Shown: positions 36,603 through 45,335, numbered from the stretch's first letter. The stretch is 64,000 nucleotides of DNA from Streptomyces sp. CB01249 (GCF_001905735.1 NZ_LISW01000005.1:27969-91968), one strand, 5' to 3'. Numbers and translations: made by a program. Notes: generated by a model not told the origin, from the letters alone.

Positions 36603-36655
36603 CTTAACGCTGTTAAGTGCTCGGTGGTTCCGAGGATGTCCTTAACGGCGTTAAG
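36603..36655. promoter_or_regulatory. Two TetR-type operators
   Basis: CTTAACGCTGTTAAG (36603-36617) and CTTAACGGCGTTAAG (36641-36655) are matching 15-bp palindromes with centres 38 bp apart in the divergent promoter region. The first overlaps the monooxygenase ribosome site; the second ends 9 bp before the tetR start. Confidence 0.85.
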
Positions 36656-36664
36656 CTGTCAAGC

Positions 36665-37315
36665 GTGAGTACCGAACGACGCGCCCCCCTCGACCGCCGA
36701 CGGGTCGCGGACACGGCGTTGAGCCTGCTGAACGAGGTGGGCCTGGACGGGCTGACCCTGCGCGCCATCGCGAAGGAGCTGGACGTCAAGGCGCCCGCCC
36801 TGTACTGGCACTTCAAGGACAAGCAGGCGCTGCTGGACGAGATGGCGACGGAGATGTACCGGCGCATGGTCGCCGGGACCCCGCTCGACCCGGGCGACAC
36901 CTGGCGGGAGCGGCTGCGGAAGACCAACCACGCGCTGCGGACGTCGCTGCTCGGCTACCGGGACGGCGCCCGGGTGTTCAGCGGTTCGCGCTTCACCGGC
37001 GCGGTGCACGCCGAGCAGATGGAGGAGAGCCTGCGACTGCTCACCGCCGCCGGGTTCACCCTGGCCCAGGCGGTGCGGGCGGCCACGACGACGTACATGT
37101 TCACGCTCGGCTTCGTCATCGAGCAGCAGGGCGTCGAGCCCCTGCCGGGCCTGCGCCGGGAGGGCTTCGACGTGGCCGAGCGCGCGCGGATGCTGGCCGC
37201 CTACCCGCTGACCGCCGCGGCGGGCGCGGAGATCTTCGCGGACTACGAGCGGCATTACGAGGAAGCGCTCGACCTGGTGATCGCGGGCGTCGCGGCGGCC
37301 TACGGCGTCGACTGA
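36665..37315 (+). CDS. TetR-family repressor
   Basis: This 216-residue regulator has an N-terminal HTH (RVADTALSLLNEVGLDGLTL, then LDVKAPALYWHFKDKQALL) and a C-terminal domain of the tetracycline-repressor class. The start is GTG 36665 (VSTERRAP), after the second operator; no ribosome site is visible. The palindromes on both sides of the intergenic region predict that it represses itself and the divergent flavin monooxygenase until an inducer, perhaps the enzyme substrate, binds. Confidence 0.9.
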   Translation: MSTERRAPLDRRRVADTALSLLNEVGLDGLTLRAIAKELDVKAPALYWHFKDKQALLDEMATEMYRRMVAGTPLDPGDTWRERLRKTNHALRTSLLGYRDGARVFSGSRFTGAVHAEQMEESLRLLTAAGFTLAQAVRAATTTYMFTLGFVIEQQGVEPLPGLRREGFDVAERARMLAAYPLTAAAGAEIFADYERHYEEALDLVIAGVAAAYGVD

Positions 37316-37347
37316 CGGCGCGCGCGGCGCCCCGGACGCCCCGGGCG

Positions 37348-38397
37348 TCAGTCGAGATCGATGACGACCTTGATGTCACCCTCCTGGGGCGTGAACGCGT
37401 CGGCGGCGTCCCGCAGCGGCACCCGCCGGGTGATCATCCGCTCCAGCCAGGCCGGATCGGCGCGGCGGAGGGCTTCGGCGCCCGCGTGGTAGTGGCGCAG
37501 ATCGGCGTTGACGGAGCCCACCACGGCGATGTTTCCCCGCACCAGCTCGTTGTTGAGCGCGCCCGCCGCCACCGGCAGCCGGTGGGCCTCGGGCGACACA
37601 CCGATCAAGCAGACGATCCCGTAGCTCGCGGTCCCCCGCATCGCGCCCAGGACCACGTCCCCGGCGCCCGTCCCCTCGATCACGAGGTCGGGCCGGAGGG
37701 CGGAGGCGACGTCGTCGATGGAGCCGCTGTGGTACGTGGCGCCCAGGGCGGCCACCAGACCGGGCTTCGGCCCCGAGGTCACCCGGTCCAGGACGTGGAC
37801 GTCGAGCCCGCGCTGCGCGCCCAGCAGTGCGGCGAGCAGGCCGATCGGCCCGGCGCCGGTGACCAGGACCCGCTCCGGCGCGAACCAGGAGCGCGCGCCG
37901 ATCCGTTCGACCTGCTCCCACGCCTTGGCGAGCACGGTGGCCGGTTCGAGCAGGACGCCGACGCGCTCCAGGGACGGGTCGAGCCGGACCGCGTAATCGC
38001 TCTCGACGGTCCAGAACCGGCTGGCGTACCCGTGCCGTTCCTTGATCCCGCGCTCCGTGTAGCGCCCGTTGCGGCACATGTCGAACGCGCCCCGGGCGCA
38101 GGCGCCGCACGGTTCCGGATCGGGGCGCCGCACGACGCCCACGACCAGGTCACCGGCGGCGAAGCCGCTGCCCGCGGGCGCCTGCCGCACCCGGCCCAGC
38201 GACTCATGGCCGATGACCAGCCGGTCCTCGCCCCGCGGCGCCGCCCCGAGCGCACCGGCCAGGATCTCCCGGTCCGTGCCGCAGACCCCCACGGAGATCC
38301 CGTCGACCAGGAGCTCCCCCGCACCCGGCACCGGGTCGGGGACCTCGCGGACCTCAAGGCTGTTGCCGGCCGAGGGCCGGACGGTCACGGCACGCAT
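37348..38397 (-). CDS. Zinc-dependent glucose 1-dehydrogenase-like enzyme
   Basis: This 349-residue medium-chain dehydrogenase resembles archaeal-type glucose dehydrogenases. Zinc ligands lie in VCGTD (Cys39), GHESLG and the structural-zinc region CGACARGAFDMCRNG. The Rossmann motif is VLVTGAGPIGLLAALLGAQ. The C-terminal GALNNELVRGNIAVVGSVNA region belongs to the glucose-dehydrogenase domain family. It would oxidise an aldose to its lactone with NAD(P)+. The exact sugar is uncertain. It stands alone, convergent with tetR. Confidence 0.85.
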   Translation of the reverse strand: MRAVTVRPSAGNSLEVREVPDPVPGAGELLVDGISVGVCGTDREILAGALGAAPRGEDRLVIGHESLGRVRQAPAGSGFAAGDLVVGVVRRPDPEPCGACARGAFDMCRNGRYTERGIKERHGYASRFWTVESDYAVRLDPSLERVGVLLEPATVLAKAWEQVERIGARSWFAPERVLVTGAGPIGLLAALLGAQRGLDVHVLDRVTSGPKPGLVAALGATYHSGSIDDVASALRPDLVIEGTGAGDVVLGAMRGTASYGIVCLIGVSPEAHRLPVAAGALNNELVRGNIAVVGSVNADLRHYHAGAEALRRADPAWLERMITRRVPLRDAADAFTPQEGDIKVVIDLD

Positions 38398-38422
38398 GGG
38401 TCCCCTTCCCGGAGCGCCGGGC

Positions 38423-39775
38423 TCAGATCAGCCCGAACGACCGCAGCGCCGACCGCTGCGCCGGGGTCGGGTGGGCCGGCCAGTAGACGTAACAGACCCC
38501 GCCCGTCCCGCTCTTGACGTTGCCGCTCGCGTCGTACCGCTTCGTCCGCAGCCAGATGGTCTCCCACTCGTGGCGCTTGTAGACGTGGCGGACCGCGTCG
38601 TCGTTCGGGGACGCGGGGTCGTTGGCGATGACGTCGCCGTCGGCGGTGAAGCCGATGACCGTCATCAGGTGGCCCGAGGTGCCGTAGCCCGCGCCGGTCA
38701 GCTCCTCCTTGAGGAAGGACTGGGAGGTGATGACGGGGATGCCCGCGCGGACCAGCGTCTCCACGTCGTTGAGGGAGCCGAGCCGGGTCACGGCGGAGCT
38801 CATGTCGGGGTACGTGGCCGCGTAGGCGGCGTTGAACGGCCAGTTGCCGCAGCCCTCGTACTGGTTGTCGTACGTGAAGCGGGCGGCGTGGCAGACCGAG
38901 GGATCCTGTATGCCGGGCTCCACCCAGGCCAGGTCGGCGGCGGAGGGCTTGCGGCCCCAGTACTCGATGATCATCTGCGAGGAGGTGGGGCTGCACCACG
39001 CCTCACCGCCGTTGTCGTACTCCGGGTACTGGCCGACGTGGACGTTCTGCGAGTAGCGCGGCACCGGCAGCTCGCGGACCAGCCCCGGGGTGCTCGCGGG
39101 CACCGTGAAGCGGTCCGGGATGTCCGAGGCCATCGCGCCCACCCGCCACACCGTCGGCGTGAGGCGGCTGCCGGGGGTGCGGTACAGGGTCAGCCGGAGG
39201 CGGTACGTGAACAGGCGCAGGCCGCTCGCCACGTCGTCCACCGAGAAGGTGTCCGTCCAGATGGAGCTCTTGCCGTCGCTCTGGTCGTCCACCGAGGTGC
39301 GGCGGATGTCCGCGTCACCGGCGGCCCAGCGGCCCATCACGTACCACGGGGTCTCGGTGCCGTCCGAGTAGCGGCCGCACAGCTCGACCTGGATCCAGGT
39401 GCCGGCCGGGGTCTCCGCGTTCCAGGAGGCGATCACCTCGGTCGCGGGGACGCGGGAGCGGTGGACGGGCGAGGTCCAGGTCGCGTACTCCCAGGCGGCG
39501 GTGGTCCCGGTGTGCGGGTCGGTGTAGTCCGTGCTGCCCAGCGGGTGGGCGATGACCAGACCGGCACGGCGGCCGGCGACCGCGCGGGTCCCGGCACGGT
39601 CGCCGCAGCGCCAGTCGGTGTACGTGGTCCAGGCGTGGTGGTCCACGGAGGGCGGCGCGGGCCGGGCGCGGCGCGGGGCCGCCGCCGCGGAGGCGGCGGA
39701 CGAGAGCGTTCCGGCACCGGCGGCCGCCACGATGGCGGCGGCGAGCACGGTGCGGCGTGAGGTGGGACTGGGCAT
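38423..39775 (-). CDS. Tat-exported C39-like cysteine peptidase
   Basis: This 450-residue secreted protein has a twin-arginine signal (SRRTVLAAA, cleavage near residue 30). The N-terminal half is beta-rich and the C-terminal half is a C39-like papain-fold domain. The likely catalytic residues are Cys261 (EAWCSPTSSQMI), His369 (GHLMTVIGF) and Asp386 (IANDPA). Unlike bacteriocin-exporter C39 domains it has no ABC transporter. Substrate is unknown. The interval upstream has a DasR-like site, which may link it to amino-sugar signalling and the chitinases. Confidence 0.8.
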   Translation of the reverse strand: MPSPTSRRTVLAAAIVAAAGAGTLSSAASAAAAPRRARPAPPSVDHHAWTTYTDWRCGDRAGTRAVAGRRAGLVIAHPLGSTDYTDPHTGTTAAWEYATWTSPVHRSRVPATEVIASWNAETPAGTWIQVELCGRYSDGTETPWYVMGRWAAGDADIRRTSVDDQSDGKSSIWTDTFSVDDVASGLRLFTYRLRLTLYRTPGSRLTPTVWRVGAMASDIPDRFTVPASTPGLVRELPVPRYSQNVHVGQYPEYDNGGEAWCSPTSSQMIIEYWGRKPSAADLAWVEPGIQDPSVCHAARFTYDNQYEGCGNWPFNAAYAATYPDMSSAVTRLGSLNDVETLVRAGIPVITSQSFLKEELTGAGYGTSGHLMTVIGFTADGDVIANDPASPNDDAVRHVYKRHEWETIWLRTKRYDASGNVKSGTGGVCYVYWPAHPTPAQRSALRSFGLI

Positions 39776-39891
39776 GGGCGAGACCCCCGGTCGTCGTCTG
39801 CGGAATGGGGCTGCGGTGCACGACAGTGGGCCAACTATCGCGGGTCGCGTCCCGGTTCGGCCAGCGATTCGACCCGTGCCGATCAACCAAT

Positions 39892-39907
39892 ATTGGTCTG
39901 CACCACT
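39892..39907. promoter_or_regulatory. Candidate DasR (dre) site
   Basis: ATTGGTCTGCACCACT differs from the 16-bp dre consensus (A[CG]TGGTCTAGACCA[CG]T) at three positions. It lies between the divergent C39-like and kinase genes. Confidence 0.45.
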
Positions 39908-39967
39908 GGCGTGACCTGCGGCTGGGCCGAACGGGCTACCGCGCGCCCCGGCTCGTAGGCTGGGCGC

Positions 39968-40552
39968 ATGAACGATCTCGCGCTCCATGCCGCGCGGCTC
40001 TCCGCCCTCCCGCCGTCCTGCGGACCGGTGCGGCTGGTCGCCGTCGACGGGCACGCGGGATCGGGCAAGAGCACCTTCGCCGGACGGCTCGCGGCGGCGC
40101 TCGGCGGGGCGCCCGTGCTGCACCTGGACGATCTGGCCACGCACGAGGAGCTGTTCGCCTGGACCGGCCGGCTGCGCGAGCAGGTGACGGGGCCACTGTC
40201 GCGCGGCGCACCCGCGCGCTACGCGCCGTACGACTGGACGGCACGGGCCTTCGGGCCGGTCAGGACCCTGGAGCCCGCGCCCGTCGTCCTGATCGAGGGC
40301 GTCGGCGCGGGCCGCAGCACCCTCCGGCCCCTGCTGGCGCGGCTGTTGTGGATGGACCTGCCCGCCGAGGAGTCCTGGGCGCGCGGCCGACGGCGCGACG
40401 GACCGGCGCTGCGCTCCTTCTGGGACGGCTGGACGGCGGCCGAGACCGCTCACTTCGCGGCCGACCCGTCGCGCCCCTGGGCGGACGCTCTGGTACGGCA
40501 GTTGCCCGAGGGGTACGCGTGGCTGGAGGGACCCTTGCGGCAGCGGCGCTGA
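39968..40552 (+). CDS. Uridine kinase-like P-loop protein
   Basis: This 194-residue soluble P-loop kinase-fold protein has Walker A GHAGSGKST at about residues 28-36. Substrate-side motifs are HLDDLATHEE and VVLIEGVGAGR. Annotation as a uridine kinase-like or small-molecule kinase is the best fit, but the phosphate acceptor cannot be read from sequence. It is divergent from the C39-like gene. Downstream it is separated from the AAA gene by 377 bp holding a possible small RNA. Confidence 0.8.
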   Translation: MNDLALHAARLSALPPSCGPVRLVAVDGHAGSGKSTFAGRLAAALGGAPVLHLDDLATHEELFAWTGRLREQVTGPLSRGAPARYAPYDWTARAFGPVRTLEPAPVVLIEGVGAGRSTLRPLLARLLWMDLPAEESWARGRRRDGPALRSFWDGWTAAETAHFAADPSRPWADALVRQLPEGYAWLEGPLRQRR

Positions 40553-40633
40553 ACCGTTCCGTCACCCGGTGTGACCGGCTCGCACCGCCCTCTCGCGCCG
40601 CCGGAAAACGACTCGGAAGTACCTCAACTCCGC

Positions 40634-40663
40634 TTGACCCGGGGGCGGTACAGGTCTTACGTT
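40634..40663 (+). promoter_or_regulatory. Candidate promoter for a short transcript
   Basis: TTGACC (40634-40639) and TACGTT (40658-40663) are 18 nt apart, a good housekeeping-type match. It lies just upstream of an intrinsic hairpin, with no convincing gene between them. Confidence 0.5.
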
Positions 40664-40669
40664 CTCAAT

Positions 40670-40737
40670 GTGCGGCTTTTCGGAGCCCCCGCAGACACGA
40701 AGCCCCCGGTTGTTCCCCCGTGACCGGGGGCTTCGTT
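40670..40737 (+). ncRNA. Candidate small RNA of about 70 nt
   Basis: A housekeeping-like promoter (40634-40663) would start RNA near 40670, and a strong hairpin ends at 40736 followed by a short T-containing stretch. The predicted RNA would be about 70 nt with its terminator making up the 3' half. Alternatively this is an attenuator ahead of the AAA ATPase gene at 40930, or the hairpin terminates the kinase gene. No known RNA family was recognised. Confidence 0.35.
40697..40736 (+). terminator. Intrinsic terminator in the 40.7-kb intergenic region
   Basis: Perfect 14-bp arms (40697-40710 and 40723-40736) flank a 12-nt loop, followed by TCTGT. Confidence 0.8.
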
Positions 40738-40929
40738 CTGTGCTCCCGGCGCCCTTCCGGCGCCCTCTTCCTCACCCTGGGTCACGGCTCCTCTTCGGCC
40801 CGCGGCACCCTTCGTCGGATACGCACCGCACAGGTACGATGCCTCTCGGTGCGGTCAATTCCCGTCCACGGCACAGCGATTCGGCGCGCCTCGGCGGGCT
40901 TTCGGGCGGGACATCCTGGGGGCACGTTT

Positions 40930-42831
40930 GTGGGGGACCTGATGGACTTCGGTACGCAGGGCGCGCAGGCCCCGGCCGACCTCGCCTGGCTGCGGGGCGT
41001 GGACGCCTACACGATGGGCGCGTATCCGCAGGCCGAGGAGGAGTTCCGGGCGGCCGTGGGCCAGGACCCCGGCATGGCGGACGCCTGGCTCGGACTGCAC
41101 GCGCTGCGCGTCGACACCGCGTCGGCGCTGCTGCACATGCACCGCCACCGCGACCGCTTCGGCGAGCAGCGCACCCGCTACCGGCGCACGCTCAACTCCT
41201 GGTACTGGCTGGGCTGGTGGGTGCAGCCGGTGCTGGAGAGCCCGCGCGACCTGCTGCTCGCGCACGCCTCGCACTGGCTGGACGGCCGCCATGTCGCCGA
41301 GCTGGACCGGGCGCTGGCCGCCCTGCCGCCGGTGGAGACCGACCCCCAGGTCCGCTTCCTGCACGCCTGCCGTTCCTACCTGGTCAAGGACTGGGAACAG
41401 CTCGTGCGCCACACCGAGCAGCTGATCGAGGACCCCCTGCTGGGCATCGAGGCGGGGCTGTTCGGCGGGATGGCCCGGGTCCGCCTCGAGATGTACGGGC
41501 AGGCGGAGCCGATGCTCGCGACGGCCCTGATGCGGTGCCGCAGCGAGCAGCCGCAGCGCAAGGAGCTGCGCTACTGGCTGGCCCGCGCCCACGAGGGCAC
41601 CGGCCGCAGCGCCGCCGCCCTCCCCCTCTACCGCGCCGTGCACCGCATCGACCCGGCCTTCATGGACACCTCCGCGCGCCTCGCGGCCATCGCGGACTAC
41701 GACGGACTCGACGGCTCCGAGGACGTGCCGGGGCTCGCGTCCGTCTCCCTGACCGGGGTGGAGGCGGACGCGCTCTACGCGGAGGGCGCCCCGCCGCCGG
41801 GCGCCGACCAGGCGGACGGGCGGGAGCTGCCGCCCGGCGGTGAACCGCAGGACGTGCCCGGTGCCGGGGGCGCCCCAATGCCCGGCGGGGTGCGGGCGAA
41901 GTCCCGGGCGCCGCAGCCGTTCCCGGCCGGGCCCAGCGACCCGGCGCTGCTGGCCGAGGCGCTGGCCGAGCTGGAGCGGATGGTCGGTCTGGAACCGGTG
42001 AAGCGCCAGGTCAAGGCCCTCTCGGCGCAGCTCAACATGGCGCGCCTCCGGGCGAACCAGGGGCTGCCCGTACAGCCGCCGAAGCGGCATTTCGTGTTCT
42101 CCGGACCGTCCGGCACCGGCAAGACGACCGTGGCCCGCATCCTGGGCCGGGTCTTCTACGCGCTGGGGCTGCTCGGCGGCGACCACCTCGTGGAGGCGCA
42201 ACGGGCGGACCTGGTCGGCGAGTTCCTGGGCCAGACCGCCGTGAAGGCGAACGAGCTGATCGATTCGGCGCTGGGCGGGGTGCTGTTCGTGGACGAGGCG
42301 TACAGCCTGTCCAACACCGGGTACAGCAAGGGCGACGCGTACGGCGACGAGGCGCTTCAGGTGCTGCTCAAGCGGGCGGAGGACAACCGGGACCACCTGG
42401 TCGTCATCCTGGCCGGCTATCCGGAGGGCATGGACCGGCTGCTGTCCACCAACCCCGGGCTCTCCTCGCGCTTCACGACCCGGGTGGACTTCCCGAGCTA
42501 CCGGCCCCTCGAACTCACCGCGATCGGCGAGGTGCTGGCCGCCGAGAACGGCGACGTGTGGGACGAGGAGTCGCTGGACGAGCTGCGCTCGATCAGCGGC
42601 CATGTGGTGGACCAGGGCTGGCTGGACGAGCTGGGCAACGGCCGCTTCCTGCGGACGCTGTACGAGAAGAGCTGCGCCTACCGCGACCTCCGGCTCTCCG
42701 GCTGTACGACCCTGCCCACCCGGGACGACCTGGCCACGCTGCGGCTGCCCGACCTGATGCAGGCGTACGGCGAGGTCCTGTCGGGGCGCGGACCGGTGGG
42801 CCGGGGGCAGCAGGAGCCGCCGGGCCTGTGA
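40930..42831 (+). CDS. Orphan EccA-like AAA ATPase (CbxX/CfqX family)
   Basis: This 633-residue protein combines an N-terminal TPR-like helical half (AYTMGAYPQAEEEFRAAV, then ALLHMHRHRDRFGEQRTRYR) with a C-terminal AAA domain. Walker A is GPSGTGKTT (Lys398), Walker B is VLFVDEAYSLS and sensor residues lie near LSSRFTTRVDF. This is the architecture of EccA, the cytosolic ATPase of type VII secretion, but no other type VII component is in the window. GTG 40930 was chosen for its GGGGG site 7 nt upstream; ATG 40942 is the alternative. A Pro/Gly-rich linker joins the halves. Confidence 0.85.
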   Translation: MGDLMDFGTQGAQAPADLAWLRGVDAYTMGAYPQAEEEFRAAVGQDPGMADAWLGLHALRVDTASALLHMHRHRDRFGEQRTRYRRTLNSWYWLGWWVQPVLESPRDLLLAHASHWLDGRHVAELDRALAALPPVETDPQVRFLHACRSYLVKDWEQLVRHTEQLIEDPLLGIEAGLFGGMARVRLEMYGQAEPMLATALMRCRSEQPQRKELRYWLARAHEGTGRSAAALPLYRAVHRIDPAFMDTSARLAAIADYDGLDGSEDVPGLASVSLTGVEADALYAEGAPPPGADQADGRELPPGGEPQDVPGAGGAPMPGGVRAKSRAPQPFPAGPSDPALLAEALAELERMVGLEPVKRQVKALSAQLNMARLRANQGLPVQPPKRHFVFSGPSGTGKTTVARILGRVFYALGLLGGDHLVEAQRADLVGEFLGQTAVKANELIDSALGGVLFVDEAYSLSNTGYSKGDAYGDEALQVLLKRAEDNRDHLVVILAGYPEGMDRLLSTNPGLSSRFTTRVDFPSYRPLELTAIGEVLAAENGDVWDEESLDELRSISGHVVDQGWLDELGNGRFLRTLYEKSCAYRDLRLSGCTTLPTRDDLATLRLPDLMQAYGEVLSGRGPVGRGQQEPPGL

Positions 42832-42839
42832 GGAACGGC

Positions 42840-42874
42840 GCTCCGGCCGCCGGAAACCCTCCGGCGGCCGGAGC
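42840..42874. terminator. Terminator between the AAA ATPase and CorC-like genes
   Basis: Perfect 15-bp arms (42840-42854 and 42860-42874) flank a 5-nt loop between convergent genes. Confidence 0.85.
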
Positions 42875-42879
42875 CCGCC

Positions 42880-43977
42880 TCAGCCCACCAGGGCGCCCGC
42901 TCCGTCCGGGTCCGTCGTCCGCTCCTCCGTGCGGCGCGGCTCCGCCACCCGGTGCGCCGGGTCGCGGACCTCGCCGACCAGCGTCTCCAGGACGTCCTCC
43001 ATCGCGACCAGGCCGAGCACCCGGCCGGAGGCGTCCGCGACCTGGGCGAGGTGCGTGGCGGCGCGGCGCATCACGGTGAGGGCGTCGTCCAGCGGGAGTT
43101 CGGCCCGGACGGTGGCCATCGGGCGCCACAGCTGCTGCGGCACCGCGCGGTCGCCGTCCTCCAGGTCGAGGACGTCCTTGACGTGCAGGTAGCCCATGAA
43201 GGGGCCGCCGCCCTCGGCGCAGACCGGGAAGCGCGAGAAGCCCGTGCGGACCGTCAGCTCCTCGATGCGGCGCGGGGTGACCGACGGGTCCACGGTCACC
43301 AGGGACGCCCGGCGCAGCAGGACGTCGGTGACGGGGCGGCTGCCCAGCTCCAGGGCGTCCTCCAGGCGTTCCTGCGCCTCGGGCTCGATGAGGCCGGCCT
43401 GCCCGGAGTCCTCCACGAGGCGGTTGAGCTGCTCGCTCGTGAAGACGGCTTCCACCTCGTCCTTCGGTTCGACGCCGAAGAGGCGGAGCACCAGCCGGGC
43501 GCAGGCGCCGAGCGCCGCCGTGACCGGGCGGCAGAGGCGGGCGAAGCCGACGAGGCCGGGGCTCAGCCAGAGCGCGGTCTTCTCGGGCGCGGCCATCGCC
43601 AGGTTCTTCGGGACCATCTCGCCGATGACGAGGTGGAGGAAGACGACGAGGACGAGCGCGAGGACGTAGCCGAGGGGGTGGATCAGCCCCTCGGGCAGGT
43701 GCACGGCGGCGAACACCGGCTCCAGGAGGTGGGCGACGGTGGGTTCGGCGACGGCTCCGAGGGTCAGGGAGCAGACGGTGATGCCGAACTGGGCCGCCGC
43801 CATCATCTGCGGCAGGTTCTCCAGGCCGTACAGCACCTGGCGGGCGCGGCCGGAACCGGCGGCGGCGAGGGGGTCGATCTGGCTGCGGCGGACGGAGACG
43901 AGCGAGAACTCCGCGCCGACGAAGAAACCGTTCGCGAGGACCAGGAGTCCGGCGAAGACCAGCTGGACGAGGCTCAT
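42880..43977 (-). CDS. CorC/HlyC (CNNM/DUF21 plus CBS) membrane protein
   Basis: This 365-residue protein has an N-terminal CNNM/DUF21 membrane domain (VFAGLLVLANGFFVGAEFSL, GITVCSLTLGAVAEP, VVFLHLVIGEMVPKNLA) and two CBS domains (VTDVLLRRASLVTVDPSVT, VRAELPLDDALTVMRR). Such proteins are linked to Mg2+ and Co2+ efflux or membrane damage resistance. It lacks the C-terminal transporter-associated domain found in its upstream paralogue. The ATG overlaps the upstream stop (ATGA), so the two paralogues are coupled and may act together. Confidence 0.9.
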   Translation of the reverse strand: MSLVQLVFAGLLVLANGFFVGAEFSLVSVRRSQIDPLAAAGSGRARQVLYGLENLPQMMAAAQFGITVCSLTLGAVAEPTVAHLLEPVFAAVHLPEGLIHPLGYVLALVLVVFLHLVIGEMVPKNLAMAAPEKTALWLSPGLVGFARLCRPVTAALGACARLVLRLFGVEPKDEVEAVFTSEQLNRLVEDSGQAGLIEPEAQERLEDALELGSRPVTDVLLRRASLVTVDPSVTPRRIEELTVRTGFSRFPVCAEGGGPFMGYLHVKDVLDLEDGDRAVPQQLWRPMATVRAELPLDDALTVMRRAATHLAQVADASGRVLGLVAMEDVLETLVGEVRDPAHRVAEPRRTEERTTDPDGAGALVG

Positions 43978-45335
43978 CGCGCCGCCTCCAGGACCGCCGG
44001 CTCCGAGGCGTCCGCACCGGCGGCGGCCGCCACCCGGACGAAGCGGACCTTCTCGGCCCGGTAGTGGCCGACCTGGCGGACCGCGATCCGCCAGCCGGGG
44101 AGCTCGGCCCGGTCGCCGGGGGCGGGGATGCGGCCCAGCAGATCGGCGACGAGCCCGGCGACCGTCTCGTACGGGCCGTCGGGCACGTCGAGTCCTATGC
44201 GGCGCAGGGTGAGGACCCGGCAGCTGCCCTCGGCGTCCCAGGCGGGGCTGCCGTCCTCGGGCGGGGCGGGGGCCAGCTCGGGGCGGTCGGCGCCCTCCGC
44301 GTCGTGCTCGTCGCGGACCTCGCCGACCAGCTCCTCGATGATGTCCTCCAGGGTGACGACCCCGGCGGTGCCGCCGTACTCGTCCACCACGACGGCGATC
44401 GGCTGCTCCTTGCGGAGGCGCTGGAGGAGCTGTTCGACGGGCAGCGTCTCGGGGACCAGGAGCGGCGGCACGGCGATCCGGCCGGCCGTGGTGCGCAGCC
44501 GGTCGGGGGCCGGGACGGCCAGGGCGTCCTTGAGGTGGATCATGCCGACGACCTCGTCGATGCGTTCCCGGTAGACGGGGAAGCGGGACAGGCCGGTGGC
44601 GCGGGTGAGGTTGAGGACGTCCTCCGCGGTGGCGGAGGTCTGCAGGGCGCTGACCTTCACGCGCGGGGTCATGACGTGCTGGGCGGTGAGCCCGGCGAGC
44701 GACAGGGTCCGTACGAAGAGGTCGGCGGTGTCCTGTTCGAGGGTGCCCGCCTCGGCGGAGTGCCGGGCGAGGGAGACCAGCTCGCCCGGGGTGCGGGCGG
44801 AGGCCAGCTCCTCGGTGGGCTCGACGCCGAGCAGGCGTACGAGACGGTTGGCCGCGGTGTTCAGGGCGCCGATCACCGGCCGGAAGAGCCGGGTGAAGCG
44901 GGCCTGCGGTCCGGCGACGAACCGGGCGACGGTCAGCGGGCGGGAGACCGCCCAGTTCTTCGGGACGAGCTCGCCGATGACCATCTGGACGGCCGCCGCG
45001 AGCAGCATGCCGGTGACCACGCTGACGGTGGGCACGGCGCCGTCGGGCAGCCCGGTCAGGGCGAAGGGTCCGTCCAGCAGCTGGGCGAGCGCCGGTTCGG
45101 CGAGCATGCCGACCACCAGGGAGGTGATGGTGATGCCGAGCTGGGTGCCGGAGAGCTGGAAGGAGAGCTCGCGCAGGGCGTCGGTGACGGTGCGGGCCCG
45201 CCGGTCGCCCTCGGCGGCGGCGCGCTCGGCGTCCGCGCGTTCCACGGTGACGAGACCGAATTCGGCCGCCACGAAGAAGCCGTTGGCGAGGATGAGAAGG
45301 AATGCCGCGCTGAGCAGCAAGAGGGGGGTTGTCAT
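43974..45335 (-). CDS. CorC/HlyC membrane protein with full C-terminal domain
   Basis: This 453-residue protein has a CNNM/DUF21 domain (FLLILANGFFVAAEFGLVTV, GITITSLVVGMLAEP, VQMVIGELVPKNWA), a CBS pair (HVMTPRVKVSALQ, FPVYRERIDEVVGMIHLKD, IAVVVDEYGGTAGVVTLED) and a C-terminal CorC/HlyC domain (GLDVPDGPYETVAGLVADLL). It is a probable divalent cation transporter or regulator. It is the first gene of the pair and starts at ATG 45335 after GGAGG. The tandem of a long and a short paralogue recurs in actinobacteria. Confidence 0.92.
   Translation of the reverse strand: MTTPLLLLSAAFLLILANGFFVAAEFGLVTVERADAERAAAEGDRRARTVTDALRELSFQLSGTQLGITITSLVVGMLAEPALAQLLDGPFALTGLPDGAVPTVSVVTGMLLAAAVQMVIGELVPKNWAVSRPLTVARFVAGPQARFTRLFRPVIGALNTAANRLVRLLGVEPTEELASARTPGELVSLARHSAEAGTLEQDTADLFVRTLSLAGLTAQHVMTPRVKVSALQTSATAEDVLNLTRATGLSRFPVYRERIDEVVGMIHLKDALAVPAPDRLRTTAGRIAVPPLLVPETLPVEQLLQRLRKEQPIAVVVDEYGGTAGVVTLEDIIEELVGEVRDEHDAEGADRPELAPAPPEDGSPAWDAEGSCRVLTLRRIGLDVPDGPYETVAGLVADLLGRIPAPGDRAELPGWRIAVRQVGHYRAEKVRFVRVAAAAGADASEPAVLEAAR

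Noticed and set aside
40600..40740. Possible tRNA in the intergenic hairpin region
   Set aside because: No cloverleaf, T-loop or CCA-type end can be drawn; the structure is a simple terminator stem.
40668..41843. Long plus-strand frame starting at an ATG in the 40.7-kb intergenic region
   Set aside because: It is out of frame with the EccA-like gene, runs through the terminator hairpin, and its product is Arg/Pro-rich low complexity.
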